This document shows positions 8,261 through 20,086 of a stretch of 64,000 nucleotides of DNA, piece after piece. The DNA lies in the NCBI RefSeq assembly GCF_031834615.1, contig NZ_CP115543.1, positions 2,553,001 to 2,617,000 on the forward strand, read 5' to 3'. The translations under genes were made by a program, and so were the position numbers. Under the pieces are notes generated by a model. The model was given only the letters and a program-made list of their open reading frames with translations. It searched no databases and was not told the DNA's origin. Position 1 is the first letter of the stretch. Each line of letters starts with the position of its first letter. The stretch is from Stenotrophomonas aracearum. GTDB lineage: Bacteria > Pseudomonadota > Gammaproteobacteria > Xanthomonadales > Xanthomonadaceae.

Positions 8261-8989
8261 TCACCGCGCGCCGGGCGCGAACTTCGCTACCAGGTCCCAG
8301 GCGTCGCCCAGGAACATCTGGCGCACGCAGGTGATCGGCTGTTCGCCGCGCCAGGTGAGGCGGTCGATGACCAGGCAGGCGGTGCCGGGCTTGACCTCCA
8401 GCAACGCAGCGGCGGCTGCATCGGCACCCCAGGCGCTGATCCGATGCTGGGCTCGGGTCCAGGACACGTTCTGCAGCAGCCAGCTACCCGGCGCGGTTGT
8501 GGTGAAATCCACATCGAGCACTTCAGGAACGCCGACCGGGCTGATCAGCCGGTGCTCCAGCGCCAGCGGCCGGCCGTCGGCACGGTGCAGGCAGCGGATC
8601 GCCAGCAGCTTCTGCTCGCCCGACAGCGCCACCTCCTCACTGGCCGCCGGGTTCGGCGCGCGATAGGCGCGCTCCAGCAGCTGGTAGCCGTACGCATGGC
8701 CACGCGCGCCCACCGCCATCGCGATGTCGGGGATTTCAAGCGCCACCTGCTCCAGGTGCGGCGGCTGCCGCGCCACGAACGAACCGGCGCGACGGCGACG
8801 CTCGATCATGCCGCTCTCGGCCAGTGCGGTGAGCACCTTGTTGACCGTCATCCGCGAGCAGCCGTACCGCTCCATCAGCTCGTGTTCGTACGGAATGCGG
8901 AAGCCCGGCGCCCATTCCCCGCTGAGGATGCGGCTTTCCAGGTCGGCACGGATACGCTGGTTGAGGGTCTCGGCTTTTTTGCCCGTCAC
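8261..8989 (-). CDS. hutC: Histidine utilisation repressor, GntR family
   Basis: A 242-residue GntR/HutC-subfamily repressor. The N-terminal winged helix has 'PGFRIPYEHELMERYGCSRMTVNKVLTALAESGMIERRRRAGSFVA', shown here in outline as residues about 26-70. The C-terminal UTRA domain (about 90-235) binds the ligand, urocanate in characterised HutC proteins. The start is a GTG at 8989. It lies 21 bp downstream of hutF on the same strand, so it is probably co-transcribed and autoregulated through the operator at 10425. Confidence 0.93.
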   Translation of the reverse strand: MTGKKAETLNQRIRADLESRILSGEWAPGFRIPYEHELMERYGCSRMTVNKVLTALAESGMIERRRRAGSFVARQPPHLEQVALEIPDIAMAVGARGHAYGYQLLERAYRAPNPAASEEVALSGEQKLLAIRCLHRADGRPLALEHRLISPVGVPEVLDVDFTTTAPGSWLLQNVSWTRAQHRISAWGADAAAAALLEVKPGTACLVIDRLTWRGEQPITCVRQMFLGDAWDLVAKFAPGAR

Positions 8990-9010
8990 TCGGAAGTCCT
9001 GGAATGCATG

Positions 9011-10393
9011 TCAGTTCGCGGCGTTCAATACACCGCGCAGGGCCTGGGCAAAACGCGCGGCCACGGCGTCGCGCTGCAGGTGGCGACCGTGCCGGACCAG
9101 CTCGCGCCCCCCGCGCCAGACCGATCGAACGGCGCCATTACGGGCGGCGAACACCCAGCTGTCAAGCAAGGCGTCGCCGTCGCGCGCGATCATGGCCGGG
9201 TGCTGCGGGTCCAGTTCGACCACGTCGGCCGGTGCACCCGGCTGCAGGCCGCAGCCCACGCCCAGCGCCTGCGCGGCGCCGTGCAGCGACTGCTCGAACA
9301 GCCAGCGCCCGCTGGACACGCCTTCCTGCGGGGCCAGCACGTTGCGTCCGCGCAGCTGCAGGCGCTGCCCGTACTCGAGCAGGCGCAGCTCTTCGGCCGC
9401 GTCGATCAGCACATTGGAATCGGAGCCCACGCCGAAGCGCCCACCGCCGCGCGCGAACGCCTGCATCGGGAACAGACCGTCGCCGAGGTTGGCTTCGGTG
9501 ATCGGGCACAGGCCCACCACCGCGCGACTGGCCAGGATGCGCTGCACTTCGTCGTCGTCCACATGGGTGGCGTGCACCAGGCACCAGCGTTCATCCACGG
9601 CGGCGTGCTCGTACAGCCAGCGCACCGGGCGCAGCCCGCTCCAGGCCACGCACGCGTCGACTTCGCGGGTCTGCTCGGCGATGTGGATGTGTACCGGGCC
9701 GCTGTTGAGCGGCAGCAGCGCGGCCAGCTCCTCGCCGGTGACCGCGCGCAGGCTGTGCGGGGCGATGCCCAGCACCGCGTCATCCTGGCCACGCAGGGCC
9801 TGGCGGCAACCGTCCAACAGCTGGGCGAAGCCGTCTACGTCGTGCAGCAGGCGACGCTGTGCCGGGTTCGGCGGTGCGCCGCCGAAATCGGCATGCGCGT
9901 AGAACACCGGCAGCAGGGTCAGGCCGATGCCACTGCCCTGCGCGGCGGCGGCAATGCGCGCGGCCATTTCGGCGCGGTCCGCATACGGTGTGCCGTCCGG
10001 CGCGTGGTGCAGGTAATGGAATTCGCCCACGCGGGTGAAGCCCGATTCGAGCATCTCCACGTAGGCCTGTTCGGCAATGGCCTGCACCGCCTCGGGCTGC
10101 AGATGCGCCAGGAAGCGGTACATCAGCTCGCGCCAGCTCCAGAAGCTGTCGCCGCTGCGCCCGCCGATCTCGGTCAGCCCGGCCATGCCGCGCTGGAAGG
10201 CGTGGCTGTGCAGGTTGCCCAGGCCGGGCAGCGCGATCGCCAGCGCGGTGTCGCCGGGCTGGGCGGCCACCTCGGACTCGACCGACTGCACGGTGCCGCC
10301 GGCGCAGACGATGCGCACATTGCGCGCCCAGCCCTGCGGCAACAGGGCGTGGTGGGCGTGGAAGGCGAGGACTGGAGCGGGGTTGGCTGGCAT
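9011..10393 (-). CDS. hutF: Formimidoylglutamate deiminase
   Basis: Converts N-formimidoyl-L-glutamate to N-formyl-L-glutamate and ammonia, the fourth step of the five-step histidine pathway. A 460-residue amidohydrolase with the metal motif 'NLHSHAFQRGMAG', later 'HIAEQ', 'VHATHVD' and 'GVGSDSNVLID'. The ATG at 10393 is preferred; a GTG lies immediately upstream. It is transcribed divergently from hutI and followed by hutC. With hutG it defines the two-enzyme route that replaces a direct formiminoglutamase. Confidence 0.95.
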   Translation of the reverse strand: MPANPAPVLAFHAHHALLPQGWARNVRIVCAGGTVQSVESEVAAQPGDTALAIALPGLGNLHSHAFQRGMAGLTEIGGRSGDSFWSWRELMYRFLAHLQPEAVQAIAEQAYVEMLESGFTRVGEFHYLHHAPDGTPYADRAEMAARIAAAAQGSGIGLTLLPVFYAHADFGGAPPNPAQRRLLHDVDGFAQLLDGCRQALRGQDDAVLGIAPHSLRAVTGEELAALLPLNSGPVHIHIAEQTREVDACVAWSGLRPVRWLYEHAAVDERWCLVHATHVDDDEVQRILASRAVVGLCPITEANLGDGLFPMQAFARGGGRFGVGSDSNVLIDAAEELRLLEYGQRLQLRGRNVLAPQEGVSSGRWLFEQSLHGAAQALGVGCGLQPGAPADVVELDPQHPAMIARDGDALLDSWVFAARNGAVRSVWRGGRELVRHGRHLQRDAVAARFAQALRGVLNAAN

Positions 10394-10424
10394 CACTGGA
10401 CATCCCGGAAGTGGCGCCTATATT

Positions 10425-10432
10425 GTATAGAC
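10425..10432. promoter_or_regulatory. Probable HutC operator in the hutF-hutI divergent promoter
   Basis: GTATAGAC fits the GntR/HutC-subfamily consensus GTNTANAC exactly and is the core of a wider AT-rich dyad (about 10421-10437). It is in the 51-bp gap between the divergent hutF and hutI starts, so one bound repressor could block both arms. Confidence 0.75.
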
Positions 10433-10444
10433 ATATAAGCCGCT

Positions 10445-11656
10445 ATGGTTGCTGCCATGCACTGTGACACCCTCTGGACCCACGCCCACCTGATCACCGT
10501 TGATGGCCCCGGCCTGGGCGTGATCCGCGGCGGGGTGATCGCGGCCACCGACGGCCGCATCGTGCATGTGGGCCCGGCCGGTTCGGACGCGCATCTGCAG
10601 CCGGCACAGCGGGTGGACTGCGGCGGCCGCTGGATCAGCCCCGGGCTGGTCGACTGCCACACCCACCTGGTCTACGCCGGCAACCGCGCCAACGAATTCG
10701 AACAGCGCCTGCAGGGCGTGAGCTATGCCGACATCGCCCGCGCCGGCGGCGGCATCGTCAGCACCGTGCGCGCCACCCGTGACGCCAGCGAGTCCGAACT
10801 GCTTGCGGCAAGCCTGCCCCGGCTGGACGCGATGCTGGCCGAAGGCATCACCACCGTTGAAATCAAATCCGGTTACGGGCTGACGCTTGAGGATGAAACC
10901 AAGCAGCTGCGCGTGGCCGCCGAGTTGGCCCGCCAGCGCGCGGTGGAGATCGTGCCGACCTTCCTCGGTGCGCATGCGGTACCGCCCGGGCGCGAGGCGC
11001 AGGACTACATCGACGAAGTGTGCAATGTGATGATTCCGGCGGTGGCGGCGCAGGGCCTGGCCGAAGCGGTGGACGTGTTCTGCGAGAACATCGCCTTCAG
11101 TGCCGCGCAGGCCGAACAGGTGTTCACCGCCGCGCAGGCGAACGGGCTGGCAGTGAAGATCCATGCCGAACAGCTCAGCAACCAGCATGGCGCGGCGTTG
11201 GCGGCGCGGCATGGGGCGCTCTCGGCCGACCATATCGAACACCTCGACGACGACGGCATTGCCGCGATGCGTGCGGCCGGCACCGTGGCGGTGCTGCTGC
11301 CGGGCGCGTTCTATTTCACCCGCGACACCACCCTGCCCCCGATCGCTGCCCTGCGCGCGGCCGGCGTGCCGTTGGCGTTGGCCACCGACAGCAACCCCGG
11401 CACTTCGCCGCTGACCAGCCCGCTGCTGGCGATGAACATGGCCGCCACCCTGTTCCGCATGACCGTGGACGAGTGCATCGCCGGCTTCACCCGTGAAGCG
11501 GCGCGTGCGCTCGGCCGACAGGCGCGCATCGGCCGGCTGGCCGTGGGCCTGGACTGCAACCTGGCCGTGTGGGACATCGAGGCGCCTGCCGACCTTGTCT
11601 ACCGCATGGGCTTCAACCCCCTGCACGCGCGCGTGATGCGCGGCGTATCCGTCTGA
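10445..11656 (+). CDS. hutI: Imidazolonepropionase
   Basis: Hydrolyses imidazolonepropionate to formimidoylglutamate, the third step of histidine breakdown. A 403-residue amidohydrolase with '[19 protein letters not shown]' near residue 70, '[11 protein letters not shown]', '[10 protein letters not shown]', '[11 protein letters not shown]' and '[10 protein letters not shown]', all characteristic of HutI. The ATG at 10445 is used; a second ATG at 10457 is nearly as good, as neither has a strong ribosome site. First gene of hutIHGU. Confidence 0.95.
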   Translation: MVAAMHCDTLWTHAHLITVDGPGLGVIRGGVIAATDGRIVHVGPAGSDAHLQPAQRVDCGGRWISPGLVDCHTHLVYAGNRANEFEQRLQGVSYADIARAGGGIVSTVRATRDASESELLAASLPRLDAMLAEGITTVEIKSGYGLTLEDETKQLRVAAELARQRAVEIVPTFLGAHAVPPGREAQDYIDEVCNVMIPAVAAQGLAEAVDVFCENIAFSAAQAEQVFTAAQANGLAVKIHAEQLSNQHGAALAARHGALSADHIEHLDDDGIAAMRAAGTVAVLLPGAFYFTRDTTLPPIAALRAAGVPLALATDSNPGTSPLTSPLLAMNMAATLFRMTVDECIAGFTREAARALGRQARIGRLAVGLDCNLAVWDIEAPADLVYRMGFNPLHARVMRGVSV

Positions 11657-11679
11657 CCTTAGAGATGCCCGGAGATTCC

Positions 11680-13221
11680 ATGAGCAAGACCCTGACCCTG
11701 CAGCCCGGCGCGGTGACGCTGGCGCACTGGCGCGCGATCTACGACGGCGCCCACGTGCGCCTGGACCCGGCTTCGGCCGAGGCGGTGCAGCGCAGTGCGC
11801 AGACCGTGGCCGACATCGTCGCCAAGGGCGAGCCGGTGTACGGCATCAACACCGGCTTCGGCAAGCTGGCCAGCGTGCGCATCGAGCGCGACGACCTGGA
11901 AACCCTGCAGCGCAATATCGTGCTTTCGCATGCGGCCGGCGTGGGCGAGCCCATGCCGGCGCCGGTGGTGCGCTTGATGATGGCGCTGAAGCTGACCAGC
12001 CTGGCGCAGGGCGCGTCGGGCATCCGCCCGGCCACGCTGGCGCTGCTGGAAGCGTTCCTGCAGCACGACCTGGTGCCGGTGATTCCGTGCCAGGGCTCGG
12101 TGGGTGCCTCGGGCGACCTGGCGCCGCTGTCGCACCTTGCCAGCGTGATGATCGGCGTGGGCGAAGCCTTCGTCGGCGGCGAACGCATCCCCGCGGCCGA
12201 CGCGCTGGCGCGCTGCGGGCTGGCGCCGCTGGTGCTGGGTGCGAAGGAAGGCCTGGCCCTGCTCAACGGCACCCAGTACTCCACGGCCTACGCGCTGGCA
12301 GGTCTGTTTGAAATCAGCACCGTGTTCCAGGCCGCGCTGGTCACCGGCGCGCTGTCGGTGGAAGCGGCCAAGGGCTCGGACACCCCGTTCGATCCGCGCA
12401 TCCACAGCATCCGCGGCCAGCGTGGCCAGATCGCCACGGCGGCGGCACTGCGCACGCTGATGCAGGGCTCGGCGATCCGCGAGTCGCACCGCGACAACGA
12501 CGTGCGCGTGCAGGACCCGTACTGCCTGCGCTGCCAGCCGCAGGTCATGGGCGCGGCATTCGACGTGATGCGCCAGGCTGCGACCACGCTGGTGATCGAA
12601 GCCAACGGCGTGTCCGACAACCCGCTTGTATTCACCGACACCAACGAAGCACTCAGCGGCGGCAACTTCCACGCCGAGCCGGTGGCCTTCGCCGCCGACA
12701 TGCTGGCGATGGCGGTGTGCGAGATCGGCTCGATCAGCGAACGCCGCACCGCGATGCTGGTGGACCCGGCGCTGTCCGGCCTTCCCGCGTTCCTGACCCC
12801 GAAGCCGGGCCTGAATTCCGGCTTCATGATTCCGCAGGTCACCGCCGCCGCGCTGGTTTCGGAGAACAAGCAGCGCGCCTACCCGGCCAGCGTGGATTCC
12901 ATTCCCACCTCGGCCAACCAGGAAGACCACGTGTCGATGGCCGCGCACGGCGCGCGCCGCCTGCTGCAGATGGCAGAGAATGCGGCCAATGTGGTCGGCA
13001 TCGAACTGCTCGCCGCCGCGCAGGGCTGCGACTTCCATACCGGGCTGCGCTCCAGCGACGCGTTGGAAGCGGTGCGCCAGCGCCTGCGTGCGCAGGTGCC
13101 GACCTTGCAGGACGATCGTTACTTCCACCCGGACATGGTGGCGGCCACCGCGCTGGTGTGCAGTGGCGCGCTGGCCGAAGGGCTGGCCGAGGTGCTGCCG
13201 CAGGTGGAGCCGCTGGCATGA
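11680..13221 (+). CDS. hutH: Histidine ammonia-lyase
   Basis: First step of histidine breakdown: L-histidine to trans-urocanate plus ammonia. The 513-residue protein starts '[17 protein letters not shown]'. Residues Ala143-Ser144-Gly145 ('[14 protein letters not shown]') form the self-made MIO cofactor, and '[11 protein letters not shown]' holds the catalytic Tyr. The ATG at 11680 is preceded by a good ribosome site (ggag) 23 bp after hutI; the longer open frame upstream has no homology. hutG overlaps its stop codon. Confidence 0.97.
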   Translation: MSKTLTLQPGAVTLAHWRAIYDGAHVRLDPASAEAVQRSAQTVADIVAKGEPVYGINTGFGKLASVRIERDDLETLQRNIVLSHAAGVGEPMPAPVVRLMMALKLTSLAQGASGIRPATLALLEAFLQHDLVPVIPCQGSVGASGDLAPLSHLASVMIGVGEAFVGGERIPAADALARCGLAPLVLGAKEGLALLNGTQYSTAYALAGLFEISTVFQAALVTGALSVEAAKGSDTPFDPRIHSIRGQRGQIATAAALRTLMQGSAIRESHRDNDVRVQDPYCLRCQPQVMGAAFDVMRQAATTLVIEANGVSDNPLVFTDTNEALSGGNFHAEPVAFAADMLAMAVCEIGSISERRTAMLVDPALSGLPAFLTPKPGLNSGFMIPQVTAAALVSENKQRAYPASVDSIPTSANQEDHVSMAAHGARRLLQMAENAANVVGIELLAAAQGCDFHTGLRSSDALEAVRQRLRAQVPTLQDDRYFHPDMVAATALVCSGALAEGLAEVLPQVEPLA

Positions 13222-14062
13222 ACGCCCACCCGGACTGGCTGCAGGTGCACGAAGGCGATGCACCGCTGATCGTCAGCTTCCCGCACACCGGCACCGAGCT
13301 GCCCGACGCGCTGGTCGGCGACTTCGTGTCGCCGTGGCTGGCCCGCCGCGACGCGGACTGGTGGGTGCATGAGCTGTACGACTTCGCCCAGCGGATCGGT
13401 GCGACCACGGTGCGTTCGGCGATCTCGCGCTCGGTGATCGACCTCAACCGCGACCCCAGCGGGGTTTCGCTGTATCCCGGCCAGAACACCACCGGGCTGT
13501 GCCCGCTGACCACCTTCGACAACCAGCCGCTGTACCACCCCGGTCGCGAGCCGGATGCGGCGGCCATCGCGCAGCGCCGCGATACCTGGTTCATGCCCTA
13601 TCACGACGCACTGACCGCGCAGATCGCACGGCTGCGCCAGCGCCACGGTACCGTGGTGGTGTACGACGCGCATTCGATCCGCTCGCATATTCCGCACCTG
13701 TTCGACGGTGAGCTGCCGCAGTTCAACCTGGGCACGGCCGGACCGTCGGGCACGCCGGACACCTCGTGCGACAACGCGCTCAGCGACGTGGTCGAGAACA
13801 TCTGCGGCTTCAGCGGTCTGTCGCATGTGCGCAACGGCCGCTTCAAGGGCGGCTGGATCACCCGCCACTACAGCGACATTCCCGGCGGCGTGCACAGCCT
13901 GCAGATGGAGCTGGCCTGCCGCGGCTACATGCACGAGCCCGAGCTGGTGGACGTGCACAGCTGGCCCACCCCGCTCGACCCCGACCACGCTGCACCGCTG
14001 CGCCAGACCCTGCAGCAGGTGCTCAACGCCTGCCTTGAATTCGCGAACTCCCGGAGTGCTGC

Positions 14063-14066
<4 letters not shown>
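13218..14066 (+). CDS. hutG: N-formylglutamate deformylase
   Basis: Releases formate from N-formylglutamate to give glutamate, the last step of the pathway. The 282-residue protein shows the family pattern '[13 protein letters not shown]', 'DLNRDPSG', 'YHDAL', '[10 protein letters not shown]' and '[24 protein letters not shown]'. Its ATG overlaps the hutH stop (ATGA at 13218), and its own stop overlaps the hutU start in the same way, implying translational coupling. Confidence 0.95.
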
Positions 14067-15727
<1,661 letters not shown>

Positions 15728-15843
15728 CCCCGTACGGCTCCGCCGGGTGACGGCGGGCGCGCAACCTGTTAACTTTCGCGCCCTCAACGCGGTTTACAGG
15801 TCGTCGCGCCTGCCGCTGCCCGCTTCGTATTGGTTCCAGACGC

Positions 15844-17961
15844 ATGCCTGTTCTTCGTTCGTTGTACTGCCCCCCCCTGTCTCCCCTGCCCCTGGCCCTG
15901 TGCCTCGCCCTGACGGCGACCGCGCAGGCCGCCCCGGCCGATGCACCCACCACGCTCGACGCGGTCAAGGTCACCGCCGCCAGCGATGCCGACCAGGCCC
16001 GAGCCGCGCTCAAGCGCATTCCGGGCGCGGGCAACGTGATCGACCTGGCGCAGGCCGACGGCCGGCTGGCCGGTACCGCCGATGTGCTGGCCTACCAGCC
16101 GGGCATCAGTGCGCAGTCGCCCGGGAATGAAGGCACCAAGGTGTCGATCCGTGGCTCCGGCATCAACCGGGGGCCGGGCGCGCACGCCTCCGGCATTTCG
16201 GTGTCGCTGGATGGCCTGCCACTGACCGGCCCGGGCGGCACGCCCTACGAACTGCTGGAGCCGCTGTGGCTGAGACGCGTGGACGTGCTGCGCGGCGCCA
16301 ATGGCTTCGAACGCGGCGCGCTGGCGCTGGGCGGTGCGATCAACTACGTCAGCCGCAGTGGCCGAGATTCAGCCGGGCTCGAGCTGCAGTACGAAGCCGG
16401 CAGCCGCGGCTACCAGAAGCGCAGCCTGGGCTACGGCGGCGTGGCCGGTACGGTCGACTACTACCTTGCTTACACCGACACCGAATTCGACGGCTACCAG
16501 CAGCACGCCGCCGGCGACGGCAAGGGGGCGATGGCGAACGTGGGCTGGCAGATCAACCCGCAGTTGGAAACGCGTTTCTTCCTGCGCTACCGCGAGACCA
16601 ACCACGAGACGCCCGGGCGCCTGACCCGCGAACAGATCCGCAAGGATCCCCGCGCCGCCAACCCGGCCAACCTGGCCATCGACGCGCGCCGCCCGCAACC
16701 GGGCAGCACCTGGCTGGGCAACATGACCACGCTGCAGATCGATGCCGATTCCTCGCTGCAGGCCGGGCTGGTGTACCACCACTACCCGATGGACCTCAAC
16801 GAGAGCCTGTACCGGCAGCAGCTGGACTACACCAACCTCAATGCCACGCTCGATTACCGGCGCGCGCATGCGCTGTTCGGCCGCGACAGCGTGACCACGG
16901 TGGGGCTGCGGGTGACCCACGACCTGGATGCGGACGTGCGCGAAACCCTGCGCTTCCCCAGCAACGGCTATCCGGCCGGCACCCACACGCGCGACTTCTC
17001 GCATCACGGCACCAACAGTTCGCTGCATGTGAGCAACGAACTGGCAGTGAACGACCGCCTGCGCGTGCAGACCGGGCTGGCGCTGATCAACACCCGCAAG
17101 GATGTGCAGGTGACCTGGCCGTCCACGCCGGAGCGCCTGAAAGGCAGCGACTGGGATTACGCACCGCGGCTGGGCTTCACCTGGCAGCAGACCGCTGCCA
17201 CGCAGTGGTTCGGCAACCTGAGCCGCTCGGTGGAACCGGCGCACCCGTGGTCGATGATCTGGGGCAGCAATCGCTACTTCGCGCCGGGCAATGGGGCCTC
17301 CAGCGGTCGCCAGCGCGCGCCGGTGGACCTGCAGAACCAGACCGCGACCACGCTGGAACTGGGTGCGCGTGGCGAGAGCATGCTCGGCCGCTGGGAACTG
17401 ACCGGCTATTACGCGCAGGTGCGGCATGAGCTGCTCAGCGTGGAAGTGGCGCCGGTACCGAACTTGTTCGTGGCCGAAAACAACGCCAGCCCGACCGTGC
17501 ACCGCGGCATTGAAGCGGGACTGGACAGCACGTTGTGGGAAGGCGGCGATGGACGCCTGTCGTTGCGCCAGGCGTACACCTTCAGCGACTTCCGTTACCG
17601 CCACGATGCGCGCTTTGGCGACAACCGGCTGCCGGGCCTGCCGCGGCACTATTACCAGGGCGAGCTGCGCTTCGATCATCCGGGCGGGTTTTATGCAGCG
17701 CTCAATACCGAGTATGCGTCGTCGATGTTTGTCGACTATGCCAACAGCTTCCGTGCGGACAGCCATCTGATCTTTGGTACGCGGGTGGGGTTCGATGCGC
17801 CGGGCGGGCGTTGGCAGGCGTGGGTGGAGATGCGCAACATCGGCGACAAGCATTACGCGGCTACGGTGACGCCGGGGTACGACGATGCTGGGAAGGATGT
17901 GGCGCGGTCTACGCCGGGGGATGGGCGTGGGGTTTATGGGGGGGTTCGCTGGCGGTTCTGA
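15844..17961 (+). CDS. TonB-dependent receptor, FecA-like
   Basis: A 705-residue outer-membrane receptor. A signal peptide ends near residue 30 ('TATAQA'). The plug domain follows ('LDAVKVTA' as TonB-box region, 'VSIRGSGINRGPGAH', 'RRVDVLRGANGFERGALALGGAINYVS'), then a 22-strand-type barrel ending 'VYGGVRWRF' with the terminal Phe expected for BAM. It looks most like the FecA/ferric-siderophore group, but no fec regulator, Fur box or transport gene is adjacent, so the ligand is open. It starts 116 bp after hutU. Its stop codon lies inside a REP element. Confidence 0.85.
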   Translation: MPVLRSLYCPPLSPLPLALCLALTATAQAAPADAPTTLDAVKVTAASDADQARAALKRIPGAGNVIDLAQADGRLAGTADVLAYQPGISAQSPGNEGTKVSIRGSGINRGPGAHASGISVSLDGLPLTGPGGTPYELLEPLWLRRVDVLRGANGFERGALALGGAINYVSRSGRDSAGLELQYEAGSRGYQKRSLGYGGVAGTVDYYLAYTDTEFDGYQQHAAGDGKGAMANVGWQINPQLETRFFLRYRETNHETPGRLTREQIRKDPRAANPANLAIDARRPQPGSTWLGNMTTLQIDADSSLQAGLVYHHYPMDLNESLYRQQLDYTNLNATLDYRRAHALFGRDSVTTVGLRVTHDLDADVRETLRFPSNGYPAGTHTRDFSHHGTNSSLHVSNELAVNDRLRVQTGLALINTRKDVQVTWPSTPERLKGSDWDYAPRLGFTWQQTAATQWFGNLSRSVEPAHPWSMIWGSNRYFAPGNGASSGRQRAPVDLQNQTATTLELGARGESMLGRWELTGYYAQVRHELLSVEVAPVPNLFVAENNASPTVHRGIEAGLDSTLWEGGDGRLSLRQAYTFSDFRYRHDARFGDNRLPGLPRHYYQGELRFDHPGGFYAALNTEYASSMFVDYANSFRADSHLIFGTRVGFDAPGGRWQAWVEMRNIGDKHYAATVTPGYDDAGKDVARSTPGDGRGVYGGVRWRF

Positions 17962-17985
17962 CACGCATGGCGTGTCACTACGCGG
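17959..17985 (-). repeat. SMAG-type GTAG REP, 'gacacgc' subfamily (copy 1)
   Basis: A short imperfect palindrome (gacacgc/gcgtgtc) with a GTAG head on the minus strand. The same element lies inverted at 20635. It overlaps the stop codon of the TonB receptor (17959-17961). Confidence 0.8.
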
Positions 17986-18102
17986 TGAGCCCGGCGCACG
18001 TTTGCGGAGAGCCCGGCGGACGTGTGCCAGTAGAAATACGGGTGTGGGGCGCGGTGGGCTGGTGGAGACTGGGGCTTCCCTGGCCGCCTTGCGGAGCTTC
18101 CC

Positions 18103-18519
18103 GTGAACCAGCTCGTTTCTACCCTCGCCTGCTCTCTTGTGCTCTGCCTGGGCGTTGCTGCCAGCGCCCAGGCGCAGAAGGTCGGCGATACCGCCGCGCA
18201 GCGTTTTGCCGCCCTCGACAAGAACGGCGATGGACGGGTCAGCGATGACGAGTACGACGGGGCGGCGCTGTTCCGGCTGCTGGATGGCGACCGCAACTAC
18301 AAGGTCACCGTCGAGGATATCCAGGAGGTGGTGGGCCCGGACCGCGATGGCCAGCTCACTGCGGCCGACCGGATCCGGGTGGCCGATCTGAACGGCGATG
18401 GCGAGCTCACCGAAGAGGAGGTGTCGCGCGTTGCCGACATGCGCTTCCAGTCGCTGGATGTGGACCACGACAACAACCTGACCTTCGCTGAATTCCAGTC
18501 CGGGTTCTGGCGGCCCTGA
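18103..18519 (+). CDS. Exported EF-hand protein
   Basis: A 138-residue protein with a signal peptide (residues 1-24, ending 'ASAQAQ') and several calcium-binding loops: D39-E50 (DKNGDGRVSDDE), a weaker one at 61-72, D95-E106 (DLNGDGELTEEE) and D119-E130 (DVDHDNNLTFAE), plus a shortened loop near 80. It starts with GTG at 18103. Calcium binding in the periplasm is inferred. It follows the TonB receptor by 141 bp, a gap occupied mainly by the REP, so co-transcription is uncertain. Confidence 0.8.
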   Translation: MNQLVSTLACSLVLCLGVAASAQAQKVGDTAAQRFAALDKNGDGRVSDDEYDGAALFRLLDGDRNYKVTVEDIQEVVGPDRDGQLTAADRIRVADLNGDGELTEEEVSRVADMRFQSLDVDHDNNLTFAEFQSGFWRP

Positions 18520-18550
18520 GCCGCTGTCCCGGCCGCAAGGTGGAGTGGGC

Positions 18551-18564
18551 TTGACCTGGATCAA
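18551..18564. promoter_or_regulatory. FNR/Anr box for the membrane-protein gene at 18618
   Basis: TTGACCTGGATCAA matches TTGAY-N4-RTCAA. A TAnnnT -10 (TAGGCT) starts 21 bp after it, the class II FNR arrangement. The box centre is 60 bp from the start codon. Confidence 0.8.
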
Positions 18565-18617
18565 CCCCGACGCCAGCGTACTGTCTAGGCTGGAATTCCC
18601 CTCCCTGGAATTCCTCC

Positions 18618-19154
18618 ATGAACATCCTGCTGGGCCTGCTGCCCTTCCTGGTTTTTGCCATTGCCGCGCGCCTGTTCGGCACCTCGGGCGCGCTGTGCGC
18701 GGCCGCCCTGACCGCGCTGATCCTGTGTGCGCGCGACTGGACCGGCCCACGGCGCCATTGCGGACTGCTTGAGCTGGTGTCACTGATCGTGTTCGGTGGG
18801 CTGGCGGTGTATGCCGGCCTGACCCGACCGGCGTGGCCGGTGATGGGCGTGCGCCTGGCGGTAGACGCGGTGCTGTTGCTGGTGATGCTGGCATCGCTGC
18901 TGATCGGGCGCCCCTTTACGCTGGGCTATGCCCGGCCGGAAGGCGATCCGGCCGCGTGGCTGACACCGCGCTTCATCCGCGGGCACTACGTGGTATCCGG
19001 TGTGTGGACCGCAGCGGTGGCGGCGATCGTGGCGGCCGACGCGCTGGTGCTGGTATGGCCCAACGCACTGATGGTCGGCGTGGCGGTGATCGTCACCGCC
19101 CTGCTCGCCGCCAGCCGTTTCACCCGCCGTTACGCGGCTTCCCTGCGGACCTGA
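18618..19154 (+). CDS. Integral membrane protein of unknown function
   Basis: A 178-residue protein with about five membrane segments (residues 2-18, 25-38, 51-65, 78-97 and two near 125-165) and a basic C-terminus. I do not recognise a family with certainty. It is preceded by a well-placed FNR box and ends 25 bp inside the 3' end of the convergent FNR-like regulator gene. A role under low oxygen is inferred from the promoter only. Confidence 0.7.
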   Translation: MNILLGLLPFLVFAIAARLFGTSGALCAAALTALILCARDWTGPRRHCGLLELVSLIVFGGLAVYAGLTRPAWPVMGVRLAVDAVLLLVMLASLLIGRPFTLGYARPEGDPAAWLTPRFIRGHYVVSGVWTAAVAAIVAADALVLVWPNALMVGVAVIVTALLAASRFTRRYAASLRT

Positions 19155-19879
19155 TCCAGGTCCGCCTCGGCGGCTGCCATCGCCTGCAGGCGCTCGCGGC
19201 CGCGCACTTCCACTTCACGCCCGTCCAGCGCCACCAGGCCCTCGGCCTGGAAGCGGCGCAACAGCCGGCTGAGCGTTTCCGGTGCCAGCCGCAGGTAACT
19301 GGCGATATCCATCCGCGACATGGTCAGCTGCCAACGGCTGGCCGAATAGCCGCGCGCGGCCATGCGGTCGGCCATGCCGATCAGGAACGCCGCCAGGCGC
19401 TCGTCGGCGCTGTTGTTGCACGACAGCTGCGTGGCGCGGGCGATGTCGCGGCTGAGCAGCCGGAACAGCTTGGCCTGCAGTTGCGGCATGCGTGCCGACA
19501 GGGAGGCCGCCACGCGGAACGGCAGGCGGCAGGTGGTCACCGTGTCCAGCGCGATGGCATTGCAGGGATGGCGCTCTTCATCGATCGCGCTGAGCCCGAG
19601 GATGTCGCCCGGCATGTGGAAGCCCAGGGTCTGCTCGCGGCCTTCGCGGTCGATTGAATAGGTCTTCACCGTACCCAGGCGGATCACCGAAATGTACTGG
19701 AACGGGTCGCCCTGGCGGAACAGGAAACTGCCGGTGTGGACCGGGGCGGTGTGCTCGATGAGGCCGTCGAGCTCGTGCAGGTTGCCTGCCTCCAGGGAAC
19801 CGGGAAAACAGTCCGATACCAACGGGCAGGACTGACATTCGCGGCAGCGCGCCGACGGCGCACCAAAGCTAGTACCCAT
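19130..19879 (-). CDS. FNR/Anr-type oxygen-responsive regulator
   Basis: A 249-residue CRP/FNR-family activator. N-terminal Cys12, Cys15, Cys18 and Cys24 plus Cys117 line up with the FNR cluster ligands (C-x2-C-x5-C and the central Cys), so it should hold an oxygen-labile [4Fe-4S] cluster. The cyclic-nucleotide-binding-like barrel spans about 30-140. The C-terminal helix-turn-helix has 'LRLAPETLSRLLRRFQ', keeping the Glu, Ser and Arg by which E. coli FNR reads TTGAT-N4-ATCAA. The ATG at 19879 is chosen; the 58-codon extension upstream has no homology. Five matching boxes lie within 14 kb. Confidence 0.92.
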   Translation of the reverse strand: MGTSFGAPSARCRECQSCPLVSDCFPGSLEAGNLHELDGLIEHTAPVHTGSFLFRQGDPFQYISVIRLGTVKTYSIDREGREQTLGFHMPGDILGLSAIDEERHPCNAIALDTVTTCRLPFRVAASLSARMPQLQAKLFRLLSRDIARATQLSCNNSADERLAAFLIGMADRMAARGYSASRWQLTMSRMDIASYLRLAPETLSRLLRRFQAEGLVALDGREVEVRGRERLQAMAAAEADLDQVRREAA

Positions 19880-20086
19880 GACTTGTAACTCCAGCACTAC
19901 AGCGTCGCCCGGTAACCGGGCACTGGCAGGACTGGATATGCCTGCCGCCTTCCCCCTGTCTGATGCGCAGAACAAAAAGCGATAAGGCGGGCCGTTCGTA
20001 AAGGCATGGTGCCGGTCGGCCGGACCGGCAGCGGGTGCCGGTGGGTGCGGCACCGAAGGGGACGGTGGCGCGCGTGATCCAATATG

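Noticed and set aside
16369..18894. An 841-codon minus-strand open frame opposite the TonB receptor
   Set aside because: It crosses a REP, an EF-hand gene and an FNR box; no protein family is recognisable.
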